The notes below the pieces were generated by a model. The model did not search any database and was not told the DNA's origin. It was given only the letters and a program-made list of their open reading frames with translations. Shown one piece after another: positions 27,396-39,800 of a stretch of 64,000 nt of DNA. The first letter of the stretch is position 1; each line of letters opens with the position of its first letter. The stretch comes from Promethearchaeota archaeon (GTDB lineage: Archaea; Asgardarchaeota; Lokiarchaeia; Sigyniarchaeales; SOKP01), in contig JAEOTR010000014.1 in NCBI GenBank assembly GCA_016839705.1, forward strand, positions 62,001 to 126,000, in the 5' to 3' direction. Made by a program: the position numbers and the translations under genes.

Positions 27396-27482
27396 AGGAT
27401 ATTCGAATATGATGAGAATTGTGGCATGAGGAAAAAGATTTTTTCTATGATCATGGAGCAGAGATCTGAATTCGAATATCCT
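27396..27482. repeat. 13-bp inverted repeat flanking 61 bases
   Basis: AGGATATTCGAAT (27396-27408) and its exact reverse complement ATTCGAATATCCT (27470-27482) bracket 61 bases containing a small A/T hairpin and no reading frame of note. Each arm contains a TTCGAA core. It lies between the sulfatase stop and the start of the kinase-like gene. It could be an operator pair, a structured RNA end or a MITE-like remnant; no clear target-site duplication is visible. Confidence 0.5.
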
Positions 27483-27492
27483 TATCTTCATT

Positions 27493-28971
27493 TTATTGAT
27501 TTTTTATTGAATAATTTTCTTCACGATCAAGAATTGTTTTAACCATACCATCTCTTTCTGATTCTTGTAGTCGTTGAATATATCTTTCCAGTTGATCCCT
27601 CGTATGGTATGGACCACCTTCTCTTAACACGGTTTTCATTGGGTCTTCATGATTTGGAAATTTCTCTAGCATTTCTTTATGCCATTTATCAAGAAACTTT
27701 AATCCATAACTTACAATTTGGGGTTTTTCATCTACCTTATTTTTTTTCATATGAAAATCATTTTCATAATCATATAGCATTAACTCGGGGAAATTCTTTA
27801 AACCGGTATGGTAAGTTTTGATTAGTGTCCAATTATCGAATCTTACAGTGCGTTGACAACTCCATGCATTCTGACTAATAACAAGGAAGTTCCTACCAAA
27901 CTTTTCATCAGCTTCAATATTTCTAAAGAAACTCTTTCCGTCCCAAAATTCAGGGACTTCCAATCCTAAACCTTCTATAATAGTAGCTGCTATATCAGAT
28001 TGATAAATTAGTGAATTGTATTCTGAATTCCATTTTTTTCTTGGCCACTTTATTATCATTGGGACTCTGTTGGTTATGGGACAAGCAGTTGCATGATCTC
28101 CATAAATGTTTAATTCTCCTTGATTTTCACCGTGATCAGAACTAACAATTATCATTGTATCTTCATAGGTACCTTTATCCTTAAACATTTCAATAATTTT
28201 TCCGATGTATTCATCTGCATATTTTATTCCCACATCATATCCATCAATCCATTGTTTGAAATCATTTAAATTTCTAATTTCATTAAGTCCCTTTAATCTA
28301 GGAAGCTCTGGGGGTGGTGTATAAGCAATAGTTCCAAATGGTTCACAAGCAGAATGAGGTCCGTAACTCCTTCTATGTTTATTTATGTCTTCTTGTTTTA
28401 GCCAGGAAGGTGCGGGTTCATTCTCAAAGGGATTTCCAAATCCCATTGGAGTTCGGTAGGGTGTGTGAGGGTCCCAGAAATTTACGTGTAAAAACCAATT
28501 ATCATTCTGCATATTTCCTTTTAACCATTTCTCTACATAAGGAAAAACTTGATCTGCTCTATCCATACCTCTAAATCCAGGATTATAGATTTCTTTCCAT
28601 CCAGAATAAAACCAAAAAGCAGAATGCCGTTCTGCGAAGGAAGATATAGAGACTGGATATAACTTTGCCCTTCTGAGCATACTGATCCAGTTATAACGTA
28701 AAAATTGATCTTGAAATCCTCGTGTATTACCAGTTAAACGTAAATCTGCAGCGGTCCCACCATGTCCGACAATACCAGAATGTATTCCAAATCGTCCCGT
28801 AAAAAGTGAGGCTCTTGATGGCAAACATGGGGCATCTGAAACATAACACTCTGTAAAAATTGTCCCTTCCATTGCAATTTTATCAATATTAGGTGATGTG
28901 TTGCGGTGGTACCCATAACACCCAAGATGATCAGGTCTTAAAGTATCAATATCAAGATAAAGAATTCTCAT
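27493..28971 (-). CDS. Sulfatase with formylglycine motif
   Basis: A 492-residue arylsulfatase-family (alkaline phosphatase superfamily) enzyme. The sulfatase signature C49-LPSR-ASLFTGR is complete; Cys49 would be converted to formylglycine, so a maturase must exist elsewhere. The metal-binding ILYLDIDTLRPDHLG start and VSSDHGENQGEL segment are present. The ATG at 28971 is used because MRILYLDID is the family start (the frame extends to 28989). No signal peptide is seen, so the enzyme seems cytosolic. Divergent from the beta-galactosidase by 82 bases, it probably shares its control region and removes sulfate from sulfated glycans. Confidence 0.88.
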   Translation of the reverse strand: MRILYLDIDTLRPDHLGCYGYHRNTSPNIDKIAMEGTIFTECYVSDAPCLPSRASLFTGRFGIHSGIVGHGGTAADLRLTGNTRGFQDQFLRYNWISMLRRAKLYPVSISSFAERHSAFWFYSGWKEIYNPGFRGMDRADQVFPYVEKWLKGNMQNDNWFLHVNFWDPHTPYRTPMGFGNPFENEPAPSWLKQEDINKHRRSYGPHSACEPFGTIAYTPPPELPRLKGLNEIRNLNDFKQWIDGYDVGIKYADEYIGKIIEMFKDKGTYEDTMIIVSSDHGENQGELNIYGDHATACPITNRVPMIIKWPRKKWNSEYNSLIYQSDIAATIIEGLGLEVPEFWDGKSFFRNIEADEKFGRNFLVISQNAWSCQRTVRFDNWTLIKTYHTGLKNFPELMLYDYENDFHMKKNKVDEKPQIVSYGLKFLDKWHKEMLEKFPNHEDPMKTVLREGGPYHTRDQLERYIQRLQESERDGMVKTILDREENYSIKNQ

Positions 28972-29032
28972 ATTTCTAAGATAAAACAAATTGTTTTTTA
29001 AGGTTTTTAGATTTTTTAATCCACATCTATAG

Positions 29033-32206
<3,174 letters not shown>

Positions 32207-32284
32207 TCTGTAGATAGAGAATTTATTATTTAAAATTTAACTTACAATTATAATTAGATTATTTTTCAAGAAACTGGTGTTTGA

Positions 32285-33100
32285 ATGGCGCGACCTTTAT
32301 GGTTTGTTAAACTATTAAAAAAAGCATTCCCAAATGTAAAACTCATAGCTAAATTAACAAATTTGCCGATTTTAGGAACTCTGATTGATCATCTTCTTTT
32401 TAAAGGTGATGACATCATTTATCTCCCTCAAGATAAAGTAATCAACATCAATAAACCACTGGAGGAATATGACGAATACGTTTTACCCTCTCAAGTATTA
32501 GAATATTTTATTAATAAATCAAAAAATCACTGGGTTATGAATTTCTGTATCTGTCGCTCTAGTATGGGTTGCAAAGATTTTCCTCAGGAGTTAGGTTGTT
32601 TGTTTCTTGGTGATGCCGTTCTTGATATAAACCCACAATTAGGAAGGTTGGTAAGTAAAGAAGAAGCTTTGGAACATTTAAATAAATGTAGAGATGCGGG
32701 ATTAGTTCAAATGATAGGTAGAAATAGATTAGACGCCCAATGGCTTGGTGTTAGGGAGGGGGAGAAATTATTAAGTATTTGTAATTGTGACCCATGCTGT
32801 TGTCTTTGGCGTGTATCCTCAATATTGGCCCCAAAAATCGGAGCGAAAATAAAAAAAATGCCTGGAGTAACAGTTCAAGTATCAGATAAGTGTATCGGAT
32901 GTGGATCTTGTACCGAGGGGATTTGTTTTGTTAATGCTATAAGTCTAATCAATGATAAAGCTATAATAAATGGGAATTGTAGGGGTTGTGGTCGCTGTGT
33001 TGATATCTGTCCTCAAAAAGCAATTGAATTAACGATTCAAGATAAACGTTATATTCAAAAATCTCTCAAAGAATTAGACAGGATAATAAATGTTGCATAA
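32285..33100 (+). CDS. 4Fe-4S ferredoxin with Cys-rich N-domain
   Basis: A 271-residue cytosolic iron-sulphur protein. The first half carries CICRSSMGCKDF, ELGCLFLG and a CNCDPCCCLW cluster, a module common to a family of anaerobe ferredoxins. The C-terminal part is a double 4Fe-4S ferredoxin with CIGCGSCTEGIC and CRGCGRCVDICP. The first motif has an extra residue compared with the usual CxxCxxC spacing (CTEGIC). It probably transfers low-potential electrons, but the partner is unknown. It stands 78 bases after lacZ on the same strand. Confidence 0.82.
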   Translation: MARPLWFVKLLKKAFPNVKLIAKLTNLPILGTLIDHLLFKGDDIIYLPQDKVININKPLEEYDEYVLPSQVLEYFINKSKNHWVMNFCICRSSMGCKDFPQELGCLFLGDAVLDINPQLGRLVSKEEALEHLNKCRDAGLVQMIGRNRLDAQWLGVREGEKLLSICNCDPCCCLWRVSSILAPKIGAKIKKMPGVTVQVSDKCIGCGSCTEGICFVNAISLINDKAIINGNCRGCGRCVDICPQKAIELTIQDKRYIQKSLKELDRIINVA

Positions 33101-33119
33101 TTGAAAGTAAATTGATGAA

Positions 33120-34559
33120 TTATTCCCAGGAAAGATTTCCTTTTTTAAGATTATTAATTCTTGTTCTATGTTTTAATGCTGAAACTGCTTGTACAGTTTC
33201 TTTGATTGAATGAAACACAGGTATATTTGCGAGTTCTAAAGATTCTATGATTAATGAATATTTCGAAACATAAGGAATAAAGCATACTACTGGCTTATTT
33301 TTCGATGTTACAATATTTGCTATTCTTCTACCTATCTGAAATGATATATTAGGGGGATAAGGCAAGAGTAATACAATTATACATTCAATTCTTTCAACAT
33401 CCGATAAATATCGAATTACATCTTCGATGTCTGTGTCAAGAACAGAACCCGTGAGATCAATTGGGTTGTTAAAGGAAGCAATTTCTTTAGCTGTAGGATT
33501 CACTAGACTTTTTAAGTGTCTTTTTTCTTGAGGTGAGAATCGTACAGCATTCAATCCATATTTCTTTAACATATCAGAAGCCAATACAGCGTGTCCTCCT
33601 GATACAGATATTATCGCCACATTACCATAAGTCACTACATTATTTCCAAAAGGATTTCTTCGTTGTGATAATACATCATACACCTTTAAACTAGTCAATA
33701 ATTCGGTTTCAGAATGAGGTTGGATTATTAGATGTTGTCTTAGAGCATTGTAAATTATGTTATAATTTCCTGCTAAACTGGCTGTATGTGATTGCGTTGC
33801 AACTTTACCTTCTCTTGTTTTACCTCCATAATATACAATAACGGTATCTTCCGATTCTTTCGCTAATTGAAGAAAATCTCTTGACTTTCCCTCTTTAAAA
33901 CCCTCTAAATAAAATGCAATATTTGATGTTTCTTGATCTACTTGACTGAAGTATTCTAGTAACATTACCTCATCCACTACTGCTCGATTACCTATTGAAA
34001 CGGCAGTTGATACCCCTATATTTCTTTCATGAAATTTCTCGAAGAACATATCTACCAGTACTCCTCCCGATTGACTAATGAGTGCCACAGATCCTTTTTT
34101 TGGTCGTGTGATCCGTTCTGTGGGTAAAAAAATAGTATCGACTCTCGGTGGTGCATAAACACCTAGACAATTTGGACCAAGTAATGCAATATCATTTTCA
34201 AAAGCTATTTTTTGAAGTTTTTCTTGTCTCTTCTTTCCTTTTCCGCCAATTTCCGCAAATCCTCCACCAATTATAACACTTGAAGGGATTCCTAATTCAG
34301 CACAATCCTGAACATATTCTAAAGTAGCATTTGGTTCTAATGCTATGACAAGGAGATCAGGGATTTCTGGTAATTCATCCAATCTATTATATAACCTAAT
34401 TCCTTCAATTTCTCCTCCTCCAGGATAAATCCCAAAAACTTTAACATCCATTTCAAATACGTTTTTCAATAAAATAATACGTCCTGGACTAAGAGGATTT
34501 TTCTTGGAAATACCTACTACCGCAATAGATTTGGGTTTAAATAATTTCTCTAAATCCAT
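33120..34559 (-). CDS. NDP-forming acyl-CoA synthetase, alpha-type subunit (second)
   Basis: A 479-residue relative of the protein at 4283-5887. The CoA-binding domain begins FKPKSIAVVGISKK (7-20). LLGPNCLGVY and ISQSGGV are the ligase-domain signatures, and the phosphohistidine loop is VATQSHTASLAG with His258. The beta ATP-grasp subunit is absent from the window. The function, acyl-CoA to acid plus ATP or the reverse, is inferred from the family. It is convergent with the ferredoxin gene and followed, on the same strand, by nothing closely spaced. Confidence 0.8.
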   Translation of the reverse strand: MDLEKLFKPKSIAVVGISKKNPLSPGRIILLKNVFEMDVKVFGIYPGGGEIEGIRLYNRLDELPEIPDLLVIALEPNATLEYVQDCAELGIPSSVIIGGGFAEIGGKGKKRQEKLQKIAFENDIALLGPNCLGVYAPPRVDTIFLPTERITRPKKGSVALISQSGGVLVDMFFEKFHERNIGVSTAVSIGNRAVVDEVMLLEYFSQVDQETSNIAFYLEGFKEGKSRDFLQLAKESEDTVIVYYGGKTREGKVATQSHTASLAGNYNIIYNALRQHLIIQPHSETELLTSLKVYDVLSQRRNPFGNNVVTYGNVAIISVSGGHAVLASDMLKKYGLNAVRFSPQEKRHLKSLVNPTAKEIASFNNPIDLTGSVLDTDIEDVIRYLSDVERIECIIVLLLPYPPNISFQIGRRIANIVTSKNKPVVCFIPYVSKYSLIIESLELANIPVFHSIKETVQAVSALKHRTRINNLKKGNLSWE

Positions 34560-34672
34560 TTTAACTAGAAATTTGTAGTCTATAATTTTGAGATATGATA
34601 GTTAAAGAGAATAACATATTTAATATTGCTTTAATTTAGCACTAAAAAATGAAAGGAGTAAATGATGATGAA

Positions 34673-35638
34673 TTAACTGCTAACAATATCTTTGAAAATA
34701 TTGACAAAAGAGTTAAAATCTTGGTTTAAAAAATTAGTATCAAAAGGACCGTGCTTTTTTAAAGCAAGCATATAGTAGGGGAGAGTAGTTTCTTTTATAG
34801 TTATAGGTTTAAACATAAAGTAGTTTCCAGATTTTTTTAAGATGATTTGATCTTCTTGTTTTTCTAACTCCATCTCTTCAAATACGTCATTGAGAGAAAG
34901 AAAATAAGCAATTGTACCACTTAACTTTTTTCTTGAATTATCATCTTTAAAGCAGGAACCCAAAATAATCGAATTTCTATCAACAATAATTAAACCTTCA
35001 CAATCTAATTTTTTCGAATATTCTGTAATGGTTTTTTGAATTAATTCTGATTTTGGGAATAGTTCCAAGAGTAGAGTTGATAAGGCGCTCATGATTGTAA
35101 ACGGATCATAAATTGAAGTTCTATAAAAATTAATCTTCCAATAGTTAGCAGTCTCAACAATTTCTTTTTGCAGTTTTTGAATTTCATTTTCTATTTCTTG
35201 TTTTACACTTTGTATTAATTTCGGATCATGTTTATGAAAGAAAACATAGACAGGTGGTGATATGTTCAATTCTTTGAACTTTTCAATAACATCATAAAAA
35301 TAACTCATTGATTCTGTTATACGAGAAGTATCTAATATATCAATAACATATATAGCAATTTCTGTATCCTCGAAAAATTTACTTGGGTTTTTCAAATATG
35401 CAATACGGTAACTTTTTTGACCCCCTAAATCCCATTCACTTATCTCTTTTCCTAATAATGTAAAATTGCTTCTCTGAGCACCCCTAGTGGGCTCAACTAA
35501 AGCAATTTTAGAAAATTCTCTCTTTAAGGCTAAGATTATGCTGGTCTTACCCGCAGCATCCAAACCAGTAAATAAAATTTTGAGTGCCTTCTCTTTAGAT
35601 TGTCCTTCTTCTTGGAAAAATAATAGTGAGTCTTCCAA
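34673..35638 (-). CDS. Rag/Gtr-like GTPase with roadblock-like C-domain
   Basis: A 321-residue GTPase. The G domain has FTGLDAAGKTS (24-33), switch I Thr51, DLGGQ (70-74), and HKHD (135-138) in place of NKxD, the same G4 deviation as in RagA/Gtr1. The C-terminal third (about 195-321) reads as a longin/roadblock-like alpha/beta domain with GLIIVDRNSIILGS and YYMLALKKHG strands, the arrangement of eukaryotic Rag GTPases that control TORC1 at lysosomes. A short N-terminal tail precedes the G domain. There is no lipid-anchor motif. It is divergent from the sugar symporter. Confidence 0.85.
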   Translation of the reverse strand: MEDSLLFFQEEGQSKEKALKILFTGLDAAGKTSIILALKREFSKIALVEPTRGAQRSNFTLLGKEISEWDLGGQKSYRIAYLKNPSKFFEDTEIAIYVIDILDTSRITESMSYFYDVIEKFKELNISPPVYVFFHKHDPKLIQSVKQEIENEIQKLQKEIVETANYWKINFYRTSIYDPFTIMSALSTLLLELFPKSELIQKTITEYSKKLDCEGLIIVDRNSIILGSCFKDDNSRKKLSGTIAYFLSLNDVFEEMELEKQEDQIILKKSGNYFMFKPITIKETTLPYYMLALKKHGPFDTNFLNQDFNSFVNIFKDIVSS

Positions 35639-35840
35639 ATGGTTTTCAACTATAAGTAATTATATGAATATTCCAACCAAGAATTAAACAGATAGTCTGT
35701 TATTTAAATCTATGGTAAGAGGCACAATTAAGTTTAGATTGAATTATTTTGAATTATTTTTTCCTATTATAATCTCAATTAAATATTTATTAGTAAAGAA
35801 AGAGAAATATTATTAATTCAAATTTTTTTTGAATAAAAAA

Positions 35841-37274
35841 ATGAGTGAAAAAGAATTAGAGAAGAATGAAGGTTATTCTTTTAAAAGAGCTGCTAGCTTT
35901 GCTACAGGACAGATAGCTGATCAAGGTGCATATCAAACATTTACATTTTTAGTATTTACGTTCTATTATGCTGTTGTTCAGCTCAATATTACGCTAATTA
36001 CAATTGGATTCATAATATGGGCGTTTTGGAATAGTTTTAATGATCCAATGTTAGGTTATTTATCAGACAGAACACATACTAAATTCGGACGTCGTTTACC
36101 ATATATTATGATAGCAATAATACCTCTTGGTCTAATCCTATTTTTTCTATTTACCCCTCCACTACCTTTGGGAGTCGCATATCAAATGGGAAATTTTATT
36201 TATTTCATGGTTATTATAATAGTATTCGAATTCTTCTATACAATGTACAGTCTTAACACTACTTCATTATTTCCAGAAACTTTTATTTCTGAAGATGAAA
36301 GAACTAAAGCCAATAATGTTAGACAAGGATTTCTTATTCTAGGACTAATAGTAGCATTCGTATTACCCGGTCTATTCATTAGCGACTATACTCCAGATCC
36401 AGGAGATTCTGTTGCTATTAATACAGCTTTAGGAGAATATCAGTTATTCGGGATAATAGCAGCAATAATAGTCATCATCATCGGGATTATCTTCATAGTA
36501 TTTACTCCAAGAGAAAAAAAGGAATTTAAAGAAGATTATAAAATAGCCCCAAGTTTTTTCAACTCGATTAAGTTGTGTTTGAAAAGTAAATCATTCATGT
36601 GGTATATTCCTGCGGAAATCGCCAATTGGTTTGTATATGGAATTTTGCCTACACTAATTCCTCTTTATGCAAAAGCTGTATTAGGTATAGTAGATCCTCT
36701 TATGATATCACTCCTTATGGGAGCGGCTTTTATTTCCTCGGTAATATTTATAACATTCGTATGGAAACCTATAGTTAGAAGGATGGGTAACAGAAAAGCT
36801 TGGATGATTTCAATGTCATCTTGGATCTTGACACTACTTCCATTGATGTTTCTTGGACCAAATATGGATATACTGGCAATAATTGTGTTCTTTTTTATTG
36901 GTTTAGGGCTATCCGGTTCATTTTATATAATCGATTTAGTTGTTAGCGATATAATTGATGAGGATGAAGTTAATACTGGAACACGTAGAGAGGCGGGATA
37001 TTATGGTGTGAATGCTTTTTTCTTACGATTAGCTATCATAGTTGTTTTTCTAAGTATTGGTCCAATGTTTATTATTGCAGATTGGCAAGTTTTTACACTA
37101 CCAGCTTCCCCAGAAATCCAACTCATGCTTCGAATCTTAATGTTTGTCTATCCTGCAGTAGCATTAGTGATTGCAATTTTATCCATTTATAAGTATCCTT
37201 TACATGGAAAAAGATTAGAACAAGTAAAAGAGAACCTCAAAGAAATACACGAACAGAAAAAAGCTAAATTTTAA
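35841..37274 (+). CDS. GPH-family sugar:cation symporter (MFS)
   Basis: A 477-residue integral membrane transporter of the glycoside-pentoside-hexuronide family. About twelve hydrophobic helices are visible. The family signature GYLSDRTHTKFGRRLPYIM between helices 2 and 3 and the helix-4 region FEFFYTMYSLNTTSLFPE are clear. Such carriers import melibiose-, xylose- or glucuronide-like sugars with Na+ or H+. It lies about 3.6 kb after lacZ, which fits uptake of oligosaccharides for that enzyme. The ATG at 35841 is used rather than the TTG at 35829, because MSEKELEKNEGYSFK is the usual type of leader. Confidence 0.9.
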   Translation: MSEKELEKNEGYSFKRAASFATGQIADQGAYQTFTFLVFTFYYAVVQLNITLITIGFIIWAFWNSFNDPMLGYLSDRTHTKFGRRLPYIMIAIIPLGLILFFLFTPPLPLGVAYQMGNFIYFMVIIIVFEFFYTMYSLNTTSLFPETFISEDERTKANNVRQGFLILGLIVAFVLPGLFISDYTPDPGDSVAINTALGEYQLFGIIAAIIVIIIGIIFIVFTPREKKEFKEDYKIAPSFFNSIKLCLKSKSFMWYIPAEIANWFVYGILPTLIPLYAKAVLGIVDPLMISLLMGAAFISSVIFITFVWKPIVRRMGNRKAWMISMSSWILTLLPLMFLGPNMDILAIIVFFFIGLGLSGSFYIIDLVVSDIIDEDEVNTGTRREAGYYGVNAFFLRLAIIVVFLSIGPMFIIADWQVFTLPASPEIQLMLRILMFVYPAVALVIAILSIYKYPLHGKRLEQVKENLKEIHEQKKAKF

Positions 37275-37279
37275 ATCTT

Positions 37280-38593
37280 TTATCTTTTTTTTATATCTTT
37301 CAGTTGTGTTATTCCTAGTCGAATTCTAGATAGAATTTCTTCAAGGTCTTCTTTTTTTACAATTAGCGGGGGCATGATAATGAGAGTGTCTTTTTTATTC
37401 CCACAATAATTGAGAAGTACTCCTTGTTTAATTATAGAAAGCATACTTAGCTGAGAATCCTCTACGTTATTAAATTCTAAACCCCACATTAATCCTCTAC
37501 CCCTTGCTTCTTTTAGGATATCGATATTTTCTTCCACGATTTTCTTTAAACCTTTACCAAAGATATTACCCATCTCTTTCACATGATCCAAAAAGTTTGG
37601 ATCAGATTGAATCTTTAGCATTTCGAGAGCCACAGCACAAGCAAGATCTGACCCTCCCGTAGTAGAAATGTGAATAAAAGGATCTTCCTTGAAAACAGCT
37701 TTTTCTATACAAGGTTTGTAACTACACGTTGATAAAGGATAAATTCCAGAACTCATACCTTTTCCGCATACAATAAAATCGGGTACTACTTTTTCATTGG
37801 GATATATTCCGCCATAAATCGCCCAAAAATGTCCAGTCCGCCCAAGTCCTGATTGGACCTCATCCATAATCAGCATTATGCCACTATCATCACAAATTTC
37901 TCTAACCTCTTGAAAATACCCCTCAGGGGCAATTAAAACACCTCCAGTAGCAGGAATCGTTTCCAAAATTACGCACGCAATATCATCTGTAATTGCATTT
38001 CTTATAGAATCAGCATCTCCAAAGGGAACCTGCTTAAATTCAGGAAAATTCCATAAAAAGGGATCTTTAAAATCAATGTCCCCGGTTAATAAAGCAAATC
38101 CAGTATGACCATGGTATCCACCTAAGGCAGAAATGCACCCTTTTCTTTTAGTGTAAGCTCTTGAAAACTTGATGGCAGTATCAATTGCTTCACCACCACT
38201 TACTCCGAATGTTGTTTTACTAATATCACCTGGCATTAATTCCGCTAATTTTTCACCTAAAAGAGCACGCTGCTCTGACAAAAGCATATGATCACCGAGG
38301 TCTAACCCCCCATCAAGAGCATCTTTAAGAGTTTTAATAATTTTAGGATGGCGATGGCCTAAATTAAAGACGCCTCCCGAGGACCGACAATTAATAAGTT
38401 CTAATGGAGGTTCATTAGGTCTAGAACCTTCTAAAGTTTTCATATATACACCATTTCTCTCACCGGGAATTACAGCTAAACCGAATCCTTTAAAAAACCT
38501 AGCCTTTGGTTTATTTACATACTTGGCATATAATTTTAGTAATTTCTGTTGAGGTAAAGTTCCTATATATTTTTCTTTCAGATTATCCTTCAT
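37280..38593 (-). CDS. Class III aminotransferase
   Basis: A 437-residue PLP-dependent class III aminotransferase (acetylornithine / GABA / amino-acid-aldehyde group). The cofactor-binding GVSGGEAIDTAIKFSRAY, LIMDEVQSGLGRTG with the Asp that holds the pyridine nitrogen, and the Schiff-base Lys in VCGKGMSSGIYPLST are present, so it should be active. The substrate cannot be decided from sequence. The gene is convergent with the symporter, six bases separating the two stops. Confidence 0.85.
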   Translation of the reverse strand: MKDNLKEKYIGTLPQQKLLKLYAKYVNKPKARFFKGFGLAVIPGERNGVYMKTLEGSRPNEPPLELINCRSSGGVFNLGHRHPKIIKTLKDALDGGLDLGDHMLLSEQRALLGEKLAELMPGDISKTTFGVSGGEAIDTAIKFSRAYTKRKGCISALGGYHGHTGFALLTGDIDFKDPFLWNFPEFKQVPFGDADSIRNAITDDIACVILETIPATGGVLIAPEGYFQEVREICDDSGIMLIMDEVQSGLGRTGHFWAIYGGIYPNEKVVPDFIVCGKGMSSGIYPLSTCSYKPCIEKAVFKEDPFIHISTTGGSDLACAVALEMLKIQSDPNFLDHVKEMGNIFGKGLKKIVEENIDILKEARGRGLMWGLEFNNVEDSQLSMLSIIKQGVLLNYCGNKKDTLIIMPPLIVKKEDLEEILSRIRLGITQLKDIKKR

Positions 38594-38720
38594 AATTTTA
38601 ATTAAAACCAGTAAAGTATTTTAAAATTATGGATTGGAGTATTAAACAATTACATAAAAGAAAAAAGGAAATTTAAAAAACTTGTTAAGATTTTTCTGTC
38701 AAGATTGCGATCGGGTTATT

Positions 38721-39590
38721 CTAGAACTCGTAACCGCATTTTTTACAAACACTCTTCTTCGCATACATCGGTATATGTCCCACGTATGAGAGTATTTTGC
38801 TTTTATCTTCGACAGATTTTATATCATGACCCACAGCACCACACATTGGGCATGTGATACGTTCTTCGGACGCAAATCCACCTGCACCTATATCTGGTGG
38901 TTTCAATTCTTGTAATTCGGATTCTACTTCACTGAGGTGAGCAGTTGTTGATTCAATGACAGTTTCTTTTTCAGAAAGTGCTTCATTTAACTCTTGAATT
39001 TGTGTATCTCGCTGTAATAAGGTGTTATTTAATTCACCTAGTTGTGAGTTTAATTGAGTAACTTCTTCCTGAGACGCTGAAACTTTAGAAGTCAATTCTT
39101 CAATTTCAGATTTTAATTTAGGAATTTCTTCTACTTTTGCTTCTAACTCGGTGTTGCTTTGTTTAGTTGTTTCTAACTCTGAAGTTATATTTGCTATATT
39201 TTCCTCGGATGTACTTACTTTCGAATCTTTCAAAGCTAGGTTATTTTCAAGATCACTTATTTTAGTCTTAGCTTCTTCTAATTCTGTCTTAAGCCCGTCA
39301 TTTTCAGTGGTTAAATTGGTAATAGTTTGATCGTTTTCCCCGATAGTAGCTTGATCATCCGCAAGTGTTTTTTCAAGAGTACTCTTTGTCTCGTCAAGAG
39401 TATTTTTTGTATCAGTAAGTTCAGTTTCAGTTCTTAAAAGTTGTTCTTTTGTTTGAGTTAATTCAGTTTTGGATTCAGATAATTGCTTTTCCAGATCATT
39501 AACTTTAGCTCTAAGGTCTAATAGAAATCTACCCTCAATGGAAACCTTTTTATCAGGTTTTGCTTCGGCTTTTTCCCAGTCAATTGGAAT
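38721..39590 (-). CDS. Coiled-coil zinc-ribbon protein, ATT start
   Basis: A 289-residue protein. Residues about 20-240 form a low-complexity coiled coil rich in Thr/Glu/Leu (segments like ELTQTKEQLLRTETELTDTK), and the C-terminus is a zinc ribbon (CPMCG and CKKCGYEF). There is no ATG, GTG or TTG over the first 119 codons (the first TTG is at 39233), yet the frame is clearly coding from NIPIDWEKAEAK. The best start is ATT at 39590-39588, six bases downstream of AGGTGA, whose last three bases are an in-frame TGA. Truncation at 39233 would remove half the coiled coil. Function is unknown; a tethering or scaffold role is speculative. Confidence 0.75.
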   Translation of the reverse strand: MPIDWEKAEAKPDKKVSIEGRFLLDLRAKVNDLEKQLSESKTELTQTKEQLLRTETELTDTKNTLDETKSTLEKTLADDQATIGENDQTITNLTTENDGLKTELEEAKTKISDLENNLALKDSKVSTSEENIANITSELETTKQSNTELEAKVEEIPKLKSEIEELTSKVSASQEEVTQLNSQLGELNNTLLQRDTQIQELNEALSEKETVIESTTAHLSEVESELQELKPPDIGAGGFASEERITCPMCGAVGHDIKSVEDKSKILSYVGHIPMYAKKSVCKKCGYEF

Positions 39591-39800
39591 ATTATTTCAC
39601 CTTTGAGTAATTCAAATATCGATAATTTAAAATTGGTTTTTTGAATTAATTTGATTATTAATATATATATCATATTGAATTAAGCTTTTAATTTTTTTTG
39701 ACTTTAGGATTTCAAAAATATGTATTAAGTATTATGATTTAATTACTGTTGTGATCATAATATATTATAATGAAATTAATAGTGAATCTCGATAAAATAA

